Positions 1 to 6,831 are shown, counted from the first letter of the stretch. The stretch is 7,302 nucleotides of DNA from Bacteroidales bacterium (GCA_031264715.1 JAISDP010000341.1:1-7302); one strand, 5' to 3'. Notes: generated by a model not told the origin, from the sequence alone. Translations and numbers: made by a program.

Positions 1-552
1 GACGGCCTGGTGCCCAGCGGCGGGGCAGCCACAGTGATTATTGAAAGCTATGAATCGGCTGTGAAGCGTGGCGCTCCCATCATTGCCGAAGTGATCGGAT
101 ACGGGTTCTCTTCCAATGGAGATCACCTGTCGGTGCCCAATGTGTCGGGGCCGACACGTTCGCTGGAAATGTCGTTGCGCGAAGCGGGAGTGGCAACATC
201 CGACATCGGCTACGTCAACGCCCATGCTACGTCAACGCTTATCGGCGACCGCAACGAGGCGAAGGCTATCGCCGATGTTTTCGGTGACCATACGGCCTGG
301 GTAGCATCTACCAAGGCGATGACCGGGCACGAAATGTGGATGGCAGGCGCCAGTGAAATCGTATACTCCATCCTGATGATGCAGAATAACTTTATAGCCC
401 CTAACATCAACCTGGAAACTCCCGATGAGGAATCGTCGCGCTTAAAAATCCCTACAAAAACCATAGAAACAAATTTCGATATGTTCCTGTCCAACTCTTT
501 TGGATTTGGAGGAACCAACTCATCGCTGATCATTAAGAAGTTTAAGAAATAG
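1..552 (+). CDS. Beta-ketoacyl-ACP synthase (FabB/FabF-like), C-terminal part; 5' end outside window
   Basis: This is the last 183 residues of a thiolase-fold condensing enzyme, which catalyses decarboxylative Claisen condensation of malonyl-ACP with an acyl chain in the cytoplasm. The frame is open from base 1 (DGLVPSGGAATV, typical of the middle of the family) to TAG at 550-552. Family proteins are about 400 residues, so roughly 220 are missing, including the nucleophilic Cys. Visible active-site elements are NAHATST (catalytic His at 223-225; the usual motif is NAHGTST), STKAMTGH (Lys at 313-315, second catalytic His at 328-330) and the C-terminal glycine-rich GFGGTNSSL (about 505-528). 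The segment GHEMWMAGASE replaces the commoner GHxxGAAGxxE, which I associate from memory with Bacteroidota FabB-like paralogues. Whether it serves primary fatty-acid synthesis or an aryl-polyene/flexirubin-type pathway depends on genes to the left of the window. It converges with the lipoprotein gene at 652-2364. Confidence 0.93.
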   Translation, partial: DGLVPSGGAATVIIESYESAVKRGAPIIAEVIGYGFSSNGDHLSVPNVSGPTRSLEMSLREAGVATSDIGYVNAHATSTLIGDRNEAKAIADVFGDHTAWVASTKAMTGHEMWMAGASEIVYSILMMQNNFIAPNINLETPDEESSRLKIPTKTIETNFDMFLSNSFGFGGTNSSLIIKKFKK

Positions 553-581
553 CTGCTAAACGGTATTTATCCGGATATAAT

Positions 582-612
582 AAAAAAAAGCCACCCTTTT
601 GAGGTGGCCTTT
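582..612. terminator. Bidirectional intrinsic terminator between convergent genes
   Basis: A perfect 6-bp stem, GCCACC (590-595) and GGTGGC (603-608), encloses a 7-nt loop. A run of eight A (582-589) precedes it. Read on the minus strand the stem is therefore followed by eight U, a strong intrinsic terminator about 45 nt past the stop of the lipoprotein gene. On the plus strand the following U tract is poor (CTTTCC), so it should work less well for the ketosynthase gene, which ends at 552. Confidence 0.8.
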
Positions 613-651
613 CCATTATTAATCAATCTTTAAATAAACAAACTTTAAGCT

Positions 652-2364
652 TTATTGAACAATAGACTTGAAGGTATTGTCTTGGAAATATTTTCCGAAT
701 TCGATGTCTTTCTTAGCGTTGGCTTTCAACTCGGCGCTCTTTGAGCAAGCCGTACGCAGGTTGTTCATCATCAAATCGTTGTTTTGGGTACGTGCGCCAA
801 CAACAGCTTTCAGGTAATATACCAAAGCGTCGTCGCTCTTCACCGAGTTCAGGGTCGACAGAGCAGCGTCGTTTTGTTTGGCCAGCAATTTAGCCAAAGC
901 AGCATTTACTTCTACCTGGTTACCGAAATAGCTGATAGCTTCGCTGTATTTACCCTGGATGATTTTGATAGTTCCGAGGTTGAACTTCACGTCGTCGCTT
1001 GAACCTGCTGAGGTCAACAGTTCTTCGGCGGCGGTGATGTCGCCTTCGCGCAATGCTACAACTGCCAGGTTATTCTTTACGATTTCGTTGTTTTCGATAC
1101 TCTTGGCATCGTTCAGGGCAGTTTTAGCTTCGCCGGTACGGTCGAGGTTCAACAAGGCAACGCCCAGGTTGTTCTTGGTACGGTAATCGCTCGGATAGTA
1201 ACGGGCTGCTGCCTGATAGATCGACAATTTGCGGTTAGCATCCTGGGTAAGAGTTCCTGCATAGAGGATTTCTTCCAGTTTTAACTTGCTGGGATCGCTG
1301 TCGAATTGAGCGTTGATTTCCTGATCGGACAAACCGATGATTTCAACGTTCACCGTCATTTTCGAACGGCGCAGCTGGGGAAGTATTTTCACCTTGATTT
1401 CGTCGAAAGCGGCGGCAAGGTTGTGGATTTCGCGGTCGCGAACTTCGGGATCGGAATACATGGACAGAACGCGGAGTACAAGTTGCTTGTCGGCAATGTC
1501 CGATTCTTCCATCAATGTTTTGAAACCATCCCAGTCTTCCGGAGTAACAACAACTTTCAACAGGTCGGATTTAACAACATCTTCAACTTTGGCTGCCTTA
1601 AAGTTTTTGACGAAGAAATCCTTACCGGTTTTTTCGCGACTGCTCGAAAGTTTTTCGTTCAGCGCATAAGGACCATCAGGAGAGGCATAAGCTGACAACT
1701 GTGTGCCGGTAAATTGGATTCTTTCGTTCGCGGCTGCTGCTTTGACAGTTTCGGTGAATTCCTTGATTTCCGGTTTTTTGGTTTCGGCTGTGCGAACATC
1801 CGATTGCTGGATCAGGTACTTGATGTCGGCCTGATACGCATCGGGAGTGATCCGTACGTATTTATCGGCGGCAGGGGTTGCTTTTCCGTTCTTGTCAACC
1901 AGCAGGCAAGTGGTGATGATACCATCGGCCAACTTATAAGGGTCAAAGTCAAGCGCCTTGCTACCTTTGGATGCACTTGTTTTCAGCATCAATTCCGACA
2001 GTTGGAATTCAGGTTTGTAAGTAACTTTTGACGAATAGTTAAATGTTTCGCCGTCATATTTGATCACTTTGTTGTTCTCCTTCACATTTTCGCCCTGTAC
2101 TTTGTATGCATCGAAATCTAATTCGTTGCTGCCACTTTGAAGGGTCGGTGTGAGGGTCATGATAACGTTCTTGTTGAAGAATTTGGCGGGATACGATCCA
2201 TTAATAGAAATGGCTACCTGGTCGCCAACCAATTCAAGAACAGGGGGATTAACGGTATATTTAACGTCATTGGCTTTGTCCTTCATCTTTTTCAAAGGAC
2301 TGCAACCGCTAAATACAATGCCCACTACCAATGCGGACACTAAAATCAAATTATTCCTTTTCAT
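652..2364 (-). CDS. OmpA-like/TPR-domain lipoprotein, Bacteroidota envelope family
   Basis: This 570-residue protein has a signal peptide with lipobox FSGC (Cys21). Residues 22-24 are Ser-Pro-Leu, followed by a lysine-rich stretch, and it is probably anchored in the outer membrane facing the periplasm. Residues about 36-175 are a beta-rich N-terminal region carrying the related segments LDFDAYKVQGE (82-92) and LDFDPYKLADG (138-148). Residues about 198-255 resemble an OmpA C-terminal peptidoglycan-binding motif (SAYASPDGPYALNEKLSSSR; Asp230 and Arg243 stand where the diaminopimelate-binding Asp and Arg normally are). Residues 272-342 (PEDWDGFKTLMEESD onward) match a segment I know from Bacteroides OmpA-like proteins. 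Residues about 381-483 contain three TPR-like helical pairs (for example NNLGVALLNLDRTGEAKTAL). The role is likely cell-envelope scaffolding, but the exact function is unknown. The ATG at 2362-2364 is supported by the signal peptide. It has its own promoter (2432-2461) and a terminator (582-612), so it is probably monocistronic. Confidence 0.88.
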   Translation of the reverse strand: MKRNNLILVSALVVGIVFSGCSPLKKMKDKANDVKYTVNPPVLELVGDQVAISINGSYPAKFFNKNVIMTLTPTLQSGSNELDFDAYKVQGENVKENNKVIKYDGETFNYSSKVTYKPEFQLSELMLKTSASKGSKALDFDPYKLADGIITTCLLVDKNGKATPAADKYVRITPDAYQADIKYLIQQSDVRTAETKKPEIKEFTETVKAAAANERIQFTGTQLSAYASPDGPYALNEKLSSSREKTGKDFFVKNFKAAKVEDVVKSDLLKVVVTPEDWDGFKTLMEESDIADKQLVLRVLSMYSDPEVRDREIHNLAAAFDEIKVKILPQLRRSKMTVNVEIIGLSDQEINAQFDSDPSKLKLEEILYAGTLTQDANRKLSIYQAAARYYPSDYRTKNNLGVALLNLDRTGEAKTALNDAKSIENNEIVKNNLAVVALREGDITAAEELLTSAGSSDDVKFNLGTIKIIQGKYSEAISYFGNQVEVNAALAKLLAKQNDAALSTLNSVKSDDALVYYLKAVVGARTQNNDLMMNNLRTACSKSAELKANAKKDIEFGKYFQDNTFKSIVQ

Positions 2365-2693
2365 AGCTACTTGATTATTTGTTTTTAAAATTTAATATTC
2401 AATACTCGATATAACACCTGAAATAATTGCGCAAAATTACTGATTATTTTTTCAAAACAAAGTTTCGGTTCATCAAAAATCAAAAAAATAGAGACATTTT
2501 TTCATCAAAAAGTCTTTGCTTGCAATCAATAATCTGATAACCAAATAATTATATTAGCAAAATAATGTCAATAATTTTCTATCTTTTTGTATCAGACAGG
2601 CTATTAGCTGCCACTCGTTTTTAAATATTTTACATTATACTTATGTGTAAATAACAGCATTGTCGGTAAAATGATGTTCTAAATATCAGATTA
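2365..2693. other. AT-rich intergenic region, no gene seen
   Basis: These 329 bases are strongly AT-rich and contain no credible reading frame. The left third holds the lipoprotein promoter and its roughly 60-nt leader. In the right part TTTACA (2629-2634) and TGTAAA (2646-2651) form a weak AT-rich inverted repeat, about 45 nt past the stop of the barrel-protein gene. It lacks the GC-rich stem and U tract of a confident terminator. I see no clear transcription stop for the 2694-3539 gene here. Confidence 0.6.
2432..2461 (-). promoter_or_regulatory. Bacteroidota-type promoter of the lipoprotein gene
   Basis: On the minus strand, TTTG (2461-2458) is followed after 18 nt by TAATTTTG (2439-2432). 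This fits the Bacteroidota primary sigma factor pattern (-33 TTTG, -7 TAnnTTTG). The predicted start of transcription is near 2426, giving a leader of about 60 nt before the ATG at 2364. No Shine-Dalgarno sequence is visible, as is normal in this phylum. Confidence 0.5.
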
Positions 2694-3539
2694 CTAATAA
2701 CTAATCTCTTTTGTGCGCTGTTTCTTTTTCTTTACTTCATAAGGATCGACAATCCTGCCAAATCTGTAGCTAAGAAATACGGTAAAGAAAAATTGCTGGT
2801 TTTTGGCAACTTTGCTTTGGCTTGCCGGCGGGGTGGTATAGTCCATAATTTCCACCCTGTTAATAAAACCTTCTGCAATTACCCCGGCTTCCAGCGCATG
2901 TATAATTCTGTCCTGTTTGCTGTATTCGAAGTTGACTCCCAATTTTATAAAAGCCCCGGGAACAACGTTCAAATTATCGAATCCCTTGAAAAATGAAGCC
3001 CGGCTTATGATTTCTACAGGCTCTTTATACCAGCTCGAATTATACTTTTCCGGGTCCGGACGTTCTATGGGATAAGAGTACCCCGGCTGTCCGGGAACAG
3101 GTTCCAAGTCGGCCACGTTGTAGTAAACAGGTTTTAGAAGGACTGCCGCAGGACCGAAATTGTAAAAATAACGGATGGCGATACCGCCTACGTCCTGTTT
3201 CCGGAAAATTTCATGTTGTTTGCCGTATGCAAAGCGAAAATCAAAAGCAAGGTTTTTTTTCCCGTCTACGTACCGTGACCCGGAACTGACTGTAGAATAC
3301 GATTTTCTTTCCTTGGGATCTTTCATGTAGGCAAAATCGACTTCAAACAGCCGTTTGTTCGCGGCGTCGATGCGCTTTCCATAGCGATAGTTGGCTCCCC
3401 AGCCGTTAGAGTTGAGCATTATAGCCACAGACCACTCATTACGGTAAAATACCTTCGGCTGGATATCAATCTCGCCTTGTGCATATACCGCCAAAAAACA
3501 ATTGATTACACCGAGAAAAACTGTGATCCGTTTTTTCAC
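2694..3539 (-). CDS. Predicted outer-membrane beta-barrel protein, conserved Bacteroidota family of unknown function
   Basis: This 281-residue protein has a cleavable type-I signal peptide (MKKRITVFLGVINCFLAVYA, cleavage near AYA/QG at residue 20). The rest is rich in alternating hydrophobic/aromatic beta strands: EWSVAIMLNSNGWGANYRYG (35-54), GGIAIRYFYNFGPA (118-131), AFIKLGVNFEYS (196-207) and the closing strand FFFTVFLSYRFG (250-261). The pattern WSVxxxLxxNGWGxNYRxGK followed by a late Phe/Tyr-rich strand matches, from memory, a widespread uncharacterised Bacteroidota family; I do not know its function. A Lys/Arg-rich tail (VKKKKQRTKE, 269-278) follows the last strand. The start is GTG (3537-3539): an in-frame TAA lies 9 nt upstream and the signal peptide begins exactly there. 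I found no promoter directly in front, so it is probably co-transcribed with the small lipoprotein gene 87 nt upstream. Confidence 0.78.
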   Translation of the reverse strand: MKKRITVFLGVINCFLAVYAQGEIDIQPKVFYRNEWSVAIMLNSNGWGANYRYGKRIDAANKRLFEVDFAYMKDPKERKSYSTVSSGSRYVDGKKNLAFDFRFAYGKQHEIFRKQDVGGIAIRYFYNFGPAAVLLKPVYYNVADLEPVPGQPGYSYPIERPDPEKYNSSWYKEPVEIISRASFFKGFDNLNVVPGAFIKLGVNFEYSKQDRIIHALEAGVIAEGFINRVEIMDYTTPPASQSKVAKNQQFFFTVFLSYRFGRIVDPYEVKKKKQRTKEISY

Positions 3540-3626
3540 GCAAAATATTTAATTGTCCGGGGTCTGCTATATTCTGAATCGTTTGGTTGAAAACGATGAT
3601 AATGACCACTCAAGGATGCGGTTATA

Positions 3627-3767
3627 TCAACCCGGCAGGGTTATGCTTGCAGGCTGCTCGACATACGATACCGAACGATAGGCAGGGCAAGGCTTGCCGC
3701 TGCGGCACGACGAAAGCAACATACCTGCAAATAAACAAAAAACTACTAAAATACACGCCTTTTTCAT
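3627..3767 (-). CDS. Small lipoprotein of 46 residues, unknown function
   Basis: Starting at the ATG at 3765-3767, the product begins MKKACILVVFCLFAGMLLSS with Cys21 next. This is a complete lipoprotein signal with lipobox LSSC. The mature part is only 26 residues and contains a second Cys in CPAY (27-30). The frame stays open upstream to 3857, but that longer start would put 30 residues (MKHFRDIIRKR onward) before the signal peptide and would lie upstream of the predicted promoter, so I prefer 3767. Very short Bacteroidota lipoproteins with a CPxY-like motif are familiar to me, but I cannot name a function. The next gene in the same direction is the barrel protein, 87 nt downstream, suggesting a two-gene envelope operon. 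Confidence 0.68.
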   Translation of the reverse strand: MKKACILVVFCLFAGMLLSSCRSGKPCPAYRSVSYVEQPASITLPG

Positions 3768-3792
3768 GGGAATAAGGTTTTTAATTAAAAAG

Positions 3793-3823
3793 TAAAAGTA
3801 CGAATGAATTTTTAAAATACAAA
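3793..3823 (-). promoter_or_regulatory. Bacteroidota-type promoter of the small-lipoprotein/barrel-protein operon
   Basis: On the minus strand, TTTG (3823-3820) is followed after 19 nt by TACTTTTA (3800-3793), one mismatch from TAnnTTTG. Transcription would begin near 3787, about 20 nt before the ATG at 3767. This supports the short start of the lipoprotein. Confidence 0.48.
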
Positions 3824-3857
3824 TTCTTTTACGGATTATGTCCCGAAAATGTTTCAA

Positions 3858-4931
3858 TTATCCCTCAAATTTTATGCCTGTCTTTTGTGCAATCATCTTC
3901 ATATCGGCAACAATTTGCGGAAGCAGGTCGATGCCTTCGCGGGCGATGCGCTCTTCGTTTTCACGCTCGGGGTCGCCGGGGATCAAGACCCGCTCGTGTC
4001 CCTTGGCCGGTTGAGCGTTGCGCATGGTTTCGATCCATTTGTCCATACGTGTCTTGAATTCGCCGGCAGGCATGAATGCGTCGACCCGCATGGCTCCGAA
4101 AAAATGCCCCCAGCCTTCGCCCGATTTTTGATCCAGCAATGGCAGGTACGACATCATGGGCGGTACAAACGGCCCGAAGTTGGCGCCCGAAAGGACTGCC
4201 GCAAGAATGTCCACCGCCGCGCCGAGGCAATATCCCTTGTGGCTTCCGTGCTCACGGTCGCCTCCCAGCGGCAGCATCGAACCGCCATGTTCGATGGCGG
4301 TCGGGGCGTCGGTTGGATTCCCCTCGGCATCCTGCGCATAGCCAAAACTGATTTTTCCGCCTTTCCTGGCCGCGATGGTGAATTTGCCCCGGGTAACGGG
4401 CGTAGTGGCAAAATCAGCTACAAACGGCGGTTGTTGCCCTGCCGGAACGGCAATTGCTATGGGATTGGTTCCCAACATGGGTATAGCCGAAAAGGTGGGC
4501 GCCACCAGCGGGCTGGCATTGGTACATGCAAAACCGATCATGTCGTGCTCCAGCGCCATCATTGCATAATAGCCCGCGATGCCGAAGTTCGACGAGTTGC
4601 GTACCGCAACCCAACCGCTGCCTGCCGTGCGCGCTTTTGCTATGGCAACGCTCATCGCTTTGCAGGCCGGCAACATGCCAATAGTTCCGTCGCCGTCGAT
4701 AACGGCAGTACTCGGACTCTCATGTACAATGCGGATATCCGGCGTTACATTGATCCGTCCGGCTTCCCACAATTTAAAATAATCGGCAATACGGATGACT
4801 CCGTGCGTGGATATGCCGCGCAACTCGGCAGCCAGGAACACGCGGGCGCACTGTGCGGAGTCTTCTTCCGAAAAGCCCATTTTTTGTAACACCAGCGAGG
4901 TGAAGTCGAATAAATACGAATATGAATACAT
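3858..4931 (-). CDS. Ldh_2-family NAD(P)H-dependent 2-hydroxyacid (malate/L-lactate type) dehydrogenase
   Basis: This 357-residue protein spans the full usual length of the Ldh_2 family (330-360), homodimeric cytoplasmic enzymes that interconvert 2-oxoacids and 2-hydroxyacids; members include malate, sulfolactate, ureidoglycolate and diketogulonate enzymes. Family signatures in order: the N-terminal helix FTSLVLQKMGFSEEDS (10-25); GISTHGVIRI (39-48) with the conserved His43 and Arg47; VRNSSNFGIAGYYAMMAL (110-127); MLGTNPIAIAVPAG (152-165) in the cofactor/substrate region; DFATTPVTRGK (173-183); PLGGDREHGSHKGYCL (221-236) with Lys232; GWGHFFGAMRVDAF (273-286); and the C-terminal ERVLIPGDPE (313-322). 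Position 115 is Asn, where most relatives I recall have His (NSxHxG). The substrate cannot be read from sequence. The ATG at 4929-4931 gives the canonical N-terminus. It stands alone, with about 207 nt of non-coding DNA between it and dnaX. Confidence 0.92.
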   Translation of the reverse strand: MYSYSYLFDFTSLVLQKMGFSEEDSAQCARVFLAAELRGISTHGVIRIADYFKLWEAGRINVTPDIRIVHESPSTAVIDGDGTIGMLPACKAMSVAIAKARTAGSGWVAVRNSSNFGIAGYYAMMALEHDMIGFACTNASPLVAPTFSAIPMLGTNPIAIAVPAGQQPPFVADFATTPVTRGKFTIAARKGGKISFGYAQDAEGNPTDAPTAIEHGGSMLPLGGDREHGSHKGYCLGAAVDILAAVLSGANFGPFVPPMMSYLPLLDQKSGEGWGHFFGAMRVDAFMPAGEFKTRMDKWIETMRNAQPAKGHERVLIPGDPERENEERIAREGIDLLPQIVADMKMIAQKTGIKFEG

Positions 4932-4974
4932 CCTGTTCCGGGAAATGCTTTTATATCAAAGAAAAATTAAGCGA

Positions 4975-4982
4975 CAAAAGTA
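4975..4982 (-). promoter_or_regulatory. Probable -7 box for the Ldh_2 dehydrogenase gene
   Basis: On the minus strand, TACTTTTG (4982-4975) matches TAnnTTTG perfectly, placing a start of transcription near 4969 and a leader of about 37 nt before the ATG at 4931. No TTG/TTTG is found at 17-23 nt spacing, so the -33 part is weak or absent and the call is less certain than the other promoters. Confidence 0.35.
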
Positions 4983-5000
4983 CAAAAAAATGAAAATTTA

Positions 5001-5129
5001 ACACGAAGTCGACAAAGGATAGTCACAAAGAAAGTAAAGGTCATCAGTATCCATTATGTCGCAAAGAGTTATAAAACACGCAAAGCGCCTGCGTACGCCT
5101 TTGGGATATATCTTGGCGATACTTTGCGT
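5001..5129. repeat. Degenerate CACAAAG/CGCAAAG intergenic repeat with inverted copies
   Basis: The gap between the dehydrogenase promoter and the dnaX stop is built from variants of one short word: CGACAAAGG near 5011, CACAAAG near 5024, CGCAAAG at 5060-5066 and 5079-5085, then the reverse forms CCTTTG near 5098-5103 and CTTTGCG at 5122-5128. The forward and reverse copies can fold into a long imperfect stem, with an 8-bp palindrome GCGTACGC (5091-5098) near its tip. I recall similar GCAAAG-rich dispersed intergenic repeats in environmental Bacteroidota and neighbouring phyla. It may also act as a weak terminator for dnaX, although no U tract follows. Confidence 0.5.
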
Positions 5130-5138
5130 TTCACTGAT

Positions 5139-6824
5139 CTACTCGAAATCAAGCGTAAACTGTTGCTTGAAAGTCAGCAAAGCCGGGTTTTTACGACTCA
5201 TTTGCGCAAATTTGTCCTCGGCGGTGTAAGCTTTGTTTGTTTCGTCCTTTTCGGCCAATACAATTTCTATTTCGGCATTTTCATTATCCAGCGCGGCTCG
5301 CAAATGCCGCAACAACTTCGACTGTATTTTTTGCAGCGGGTCTTTTTGCAGTGGATTGCTGATTTGGAAAACGATTTTTGTTTCGTCCTCCAGGCTGGGG
5401 GTGTGGGCAGTGAGCATGCTGAACAAACGCGCATCTTCGCTTTTCAGCGCATTGGCAAAACTGTTCCACGCCGCTGCCAGGGCATCCTGGGTGACAGGTT
5501 TGTTGCCGGCTTTCGGTAAGGGTTCTACCGGCGGGGCGGTTGTTTTTTCTTCCTGTGGAAGAGTTGATTCTGTAGCAGGAGCCGATTTTGGTTCGGATTG
5601 CCCTGCCATTGCCTGTTTGATGGATATGGACGGGATTGTCGGACGCGGCGCTGCTTTGGGCGATACGGTTGGTGTGGTTGCCGGCTTATTTTGAACAGGA
5701 GCTACCTGTTCAGAGTTTTTTTTTTCGACCCCGATTTCACACAACCGGAGTAAGGCTAATTCTACATGCAACCGCTGATTCTTACTGATCTTGTAGTTAA
5801 TGTCGCAACTGCTGCATATATTCAGCGCCTCGAAAAGGAATCCGGCGCTGCACAATGCTGCCTGTTCGCGGTAACGCTCACGGGTATCGGCGCCTACTTC
5901 GAGCAGCGACAAAGTCACAGGATCCTTGCACACCAGCAAATCGCGAAAATGCGAACTAAGGCCTGCGATGAAGTTGTGCCCGTCGAATCCCTTATCCAGG
6001 ATTTCGTTGAACAACATGAGCGGCTGCCCGAAATTATGGTCGAGGAAAGCATCCGTCAAGCGGAAATAGTACTCGTAATCCAGCACATTGAGGTTCTCGA
6101 TCACACTCCTGTAAGTGATATGATTGCCGCAATAGCTTACAATCTGGTCGTAGATCGAAAGGGCGTCGCGCATACCGCCATCCGCTTTTTGCGCAATGAT
6201 GCGCAAACCTTCCGTTTCATAAGTAACGCTTTCGTTTTTCGAGATTTTCTCAAGATACTTCACCGTATCGTCAATTTTGATACGGTTGAAATCGAAGATT
6301 TGACAGCGCGAAAGGATGGTAGGGATGATCTTGTGCTTTTCGGTAGTGGCCAGTATGAAAACCGCATGTGAAGGCGGTTCTTCCAGCGTTTTCAGGAAAG
6401 CGTTGAAAGCGGCGGCCGAGAGCATGTGCACCTCGTCGATGATATAGATGCTGTATCTGCCGATTTGCGGCGGGATACGCACCTGGTCGATCAGGTTCCG
6501 GATGTCGTCCACCGAATTGTTCGATGCTGCGTCCAGTTCGTGTATGTTGTACGACCGCGATTCGTTAAATGCCCTGCACGATTCGCACTCGTCGCAGGCT
6601 TCGATATCGGGCGTCATGTGGAAGCAATTGAGCGTTTTGGCCAGAATGCGCGCGCAGGTCGTTTTACCAACCCCGCGCGGTCCGCAAAACAGATAAGCCT
6701 GCGCTAAATGGTTGTTCTTGATGGCGTTTTTAAGGGTATTGGTCACCGAACCCTGCCCCACCACCGTATCGAAGGTTGCAGGCCGGTATTTTCGCGCCGA
6801 TACAATAAAATTATTGGTCTTCAC
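5139..6824 (-). CDS. dnaX: DNA polymerase III clamp-loader subunit tau/gamma
   Basis: DnaX is the AAA+ motor of the clamp loader, which places the beta sliding clamp on DNA; the full-length tau form also binds the polymerase and helicase. Seen in the 561 residues: the N-terminus FIVSARKYRPATFDTVVGQ; Walker A GPRGVGKT (48-55); a zinc module with Cys67, Cys77, Cys80 and Cys83; Walker B IYIIDEVHML (126-135); sensor 1 ATTE (159-162); arginine finger SRC (172-174); sensor 2 GGMRDALS (216-223); and a collar domain to about residue 365. A Pro/Ala/Thr-rich linker (about 371-445) leads to a C-terminal tau domain (about 445-561). The start is GTG (6822-6824), preceded by AAAGGA seven bases upstream and by an in-frame TGA shortly before that. 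A run of ten A at codons 367-370, followed by a hairpin, could yield a gamma form. The gene appears to be transcribed alone. Confidence 0.96.
   Translation of the reverse strand: MKTNNFIVSARKYRPATFDTVVGQGSVTNTLKNAIKNNHLAQAYLFCGPRGVGKTTCARILAKTLNCFHMTPDIEACDECESCRAFNESRSYNIHELDAASNNSVDDIRNLIDQVRIPPQIGRYSIYIIDEVHMLSAAAFNAFLKTLEEPPSHAVFILATTEKHKIIPTILSRCQIFDFNRIKIDDTVKYLEKISKNESVTYETEGLRIIAQKADGGMRDALSIYDQIVSYCGNHITYRSVIENLNVLDYEYYFRLTDAFLDHNFGQPLMLFNEILDKGFDGHNFIAGLSSHFRDLLVCKDPVTLSLLEVGADTRERYREQAALCSAGFLFEALNICSSCDINYKISKNQRLHVELALLRLCEIGVEKKNSEQVAPVQNKPATTPTVSPKAAPRPTIPSISIKQAMAGQSEPKSAPATESTLPQEEKTTAPPVEPLPKAGNKPVTQDALAAAWNSFANALKSEDARLFSMLTAHTPSLEDETKIVFQISNPLQKDPLQKIQSKLLRHLRAALDNENAEIEIVLAEKDETNKAYTAEDKFAQMSRKNPALLTFKQQFTLDFE
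5692..5725 (-). promoter_or_regulatory. Putative dnaX frameshift/transcriptional slippage site (A10 run plus hairpin)
   Basis: On the coding (minus) strand the codons GAA AAA AAA AAC (Glu367-Asn370) contain ten consecutive A (5725-5716). They include a zero-frame A AAA AAA heptamer. After a 5-nt spacer from that heptamer comes a perfect 8-bp stem (TGAACAGG at 5712-5705, CCTGTTCA at 5699-5692) with a 5-nt loop. A shift to -1, or insertion of one A during transcription, reads Lys-Lys-Lys-Leu and then stops at TGA, giving 371 residues. Loss of one A reads Thr-Leu-Asn-Arg and then stops at TAG, giving 373 residues. Both products would keep the AAA+ and collar domains and lose the tau tail, like gamma of E. 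coli (ribosomal frameshift) and Thermus (transcriptional slippage). Function here is inferred. Confidence 0.6.
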
Positions 6825-6831
6825 AATGGTT

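Noticed and set aside
2558..2565. Second minus-strand -7-like box (TTATTTTG) upstream of the lipoprotein gene
   Set aside because: It has one mismatch, no TTG at the right spacing, and would give a very long leader; such words are common by chance in AT-rich DNA.
3627..3857. Longer 76-residue version of the small lipoprotein
   Set aside because: The extra 30 residues would precede a complete lipoprotein signal peptide and begin upstream of the likely promoter at 3793-3823.
3849..4889. A 346-codon open frame on the plus strand, antisense to the dehydrogenase gene
   Set aside because: Its translation has no recognisable motifs and lies wholly opposite a gene with every Ldh_2 signature; it is open because of codon bias in the GC-rich real gene.
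5716..5725. Ten-T homopolymer as a sequencing error or frameshift disrupting dnaX
   Set aside because: With ten bases the frame is continuous through a sensible linker and tau domain; nine or eleven would truncate the protein immediately.
5766..6371. A 201-codon plus-strand frame opposite dnaX
   Set aside because: It is a shadow of the dnaX AAA+ and collar region with no promoter, start signal or domain of its own.
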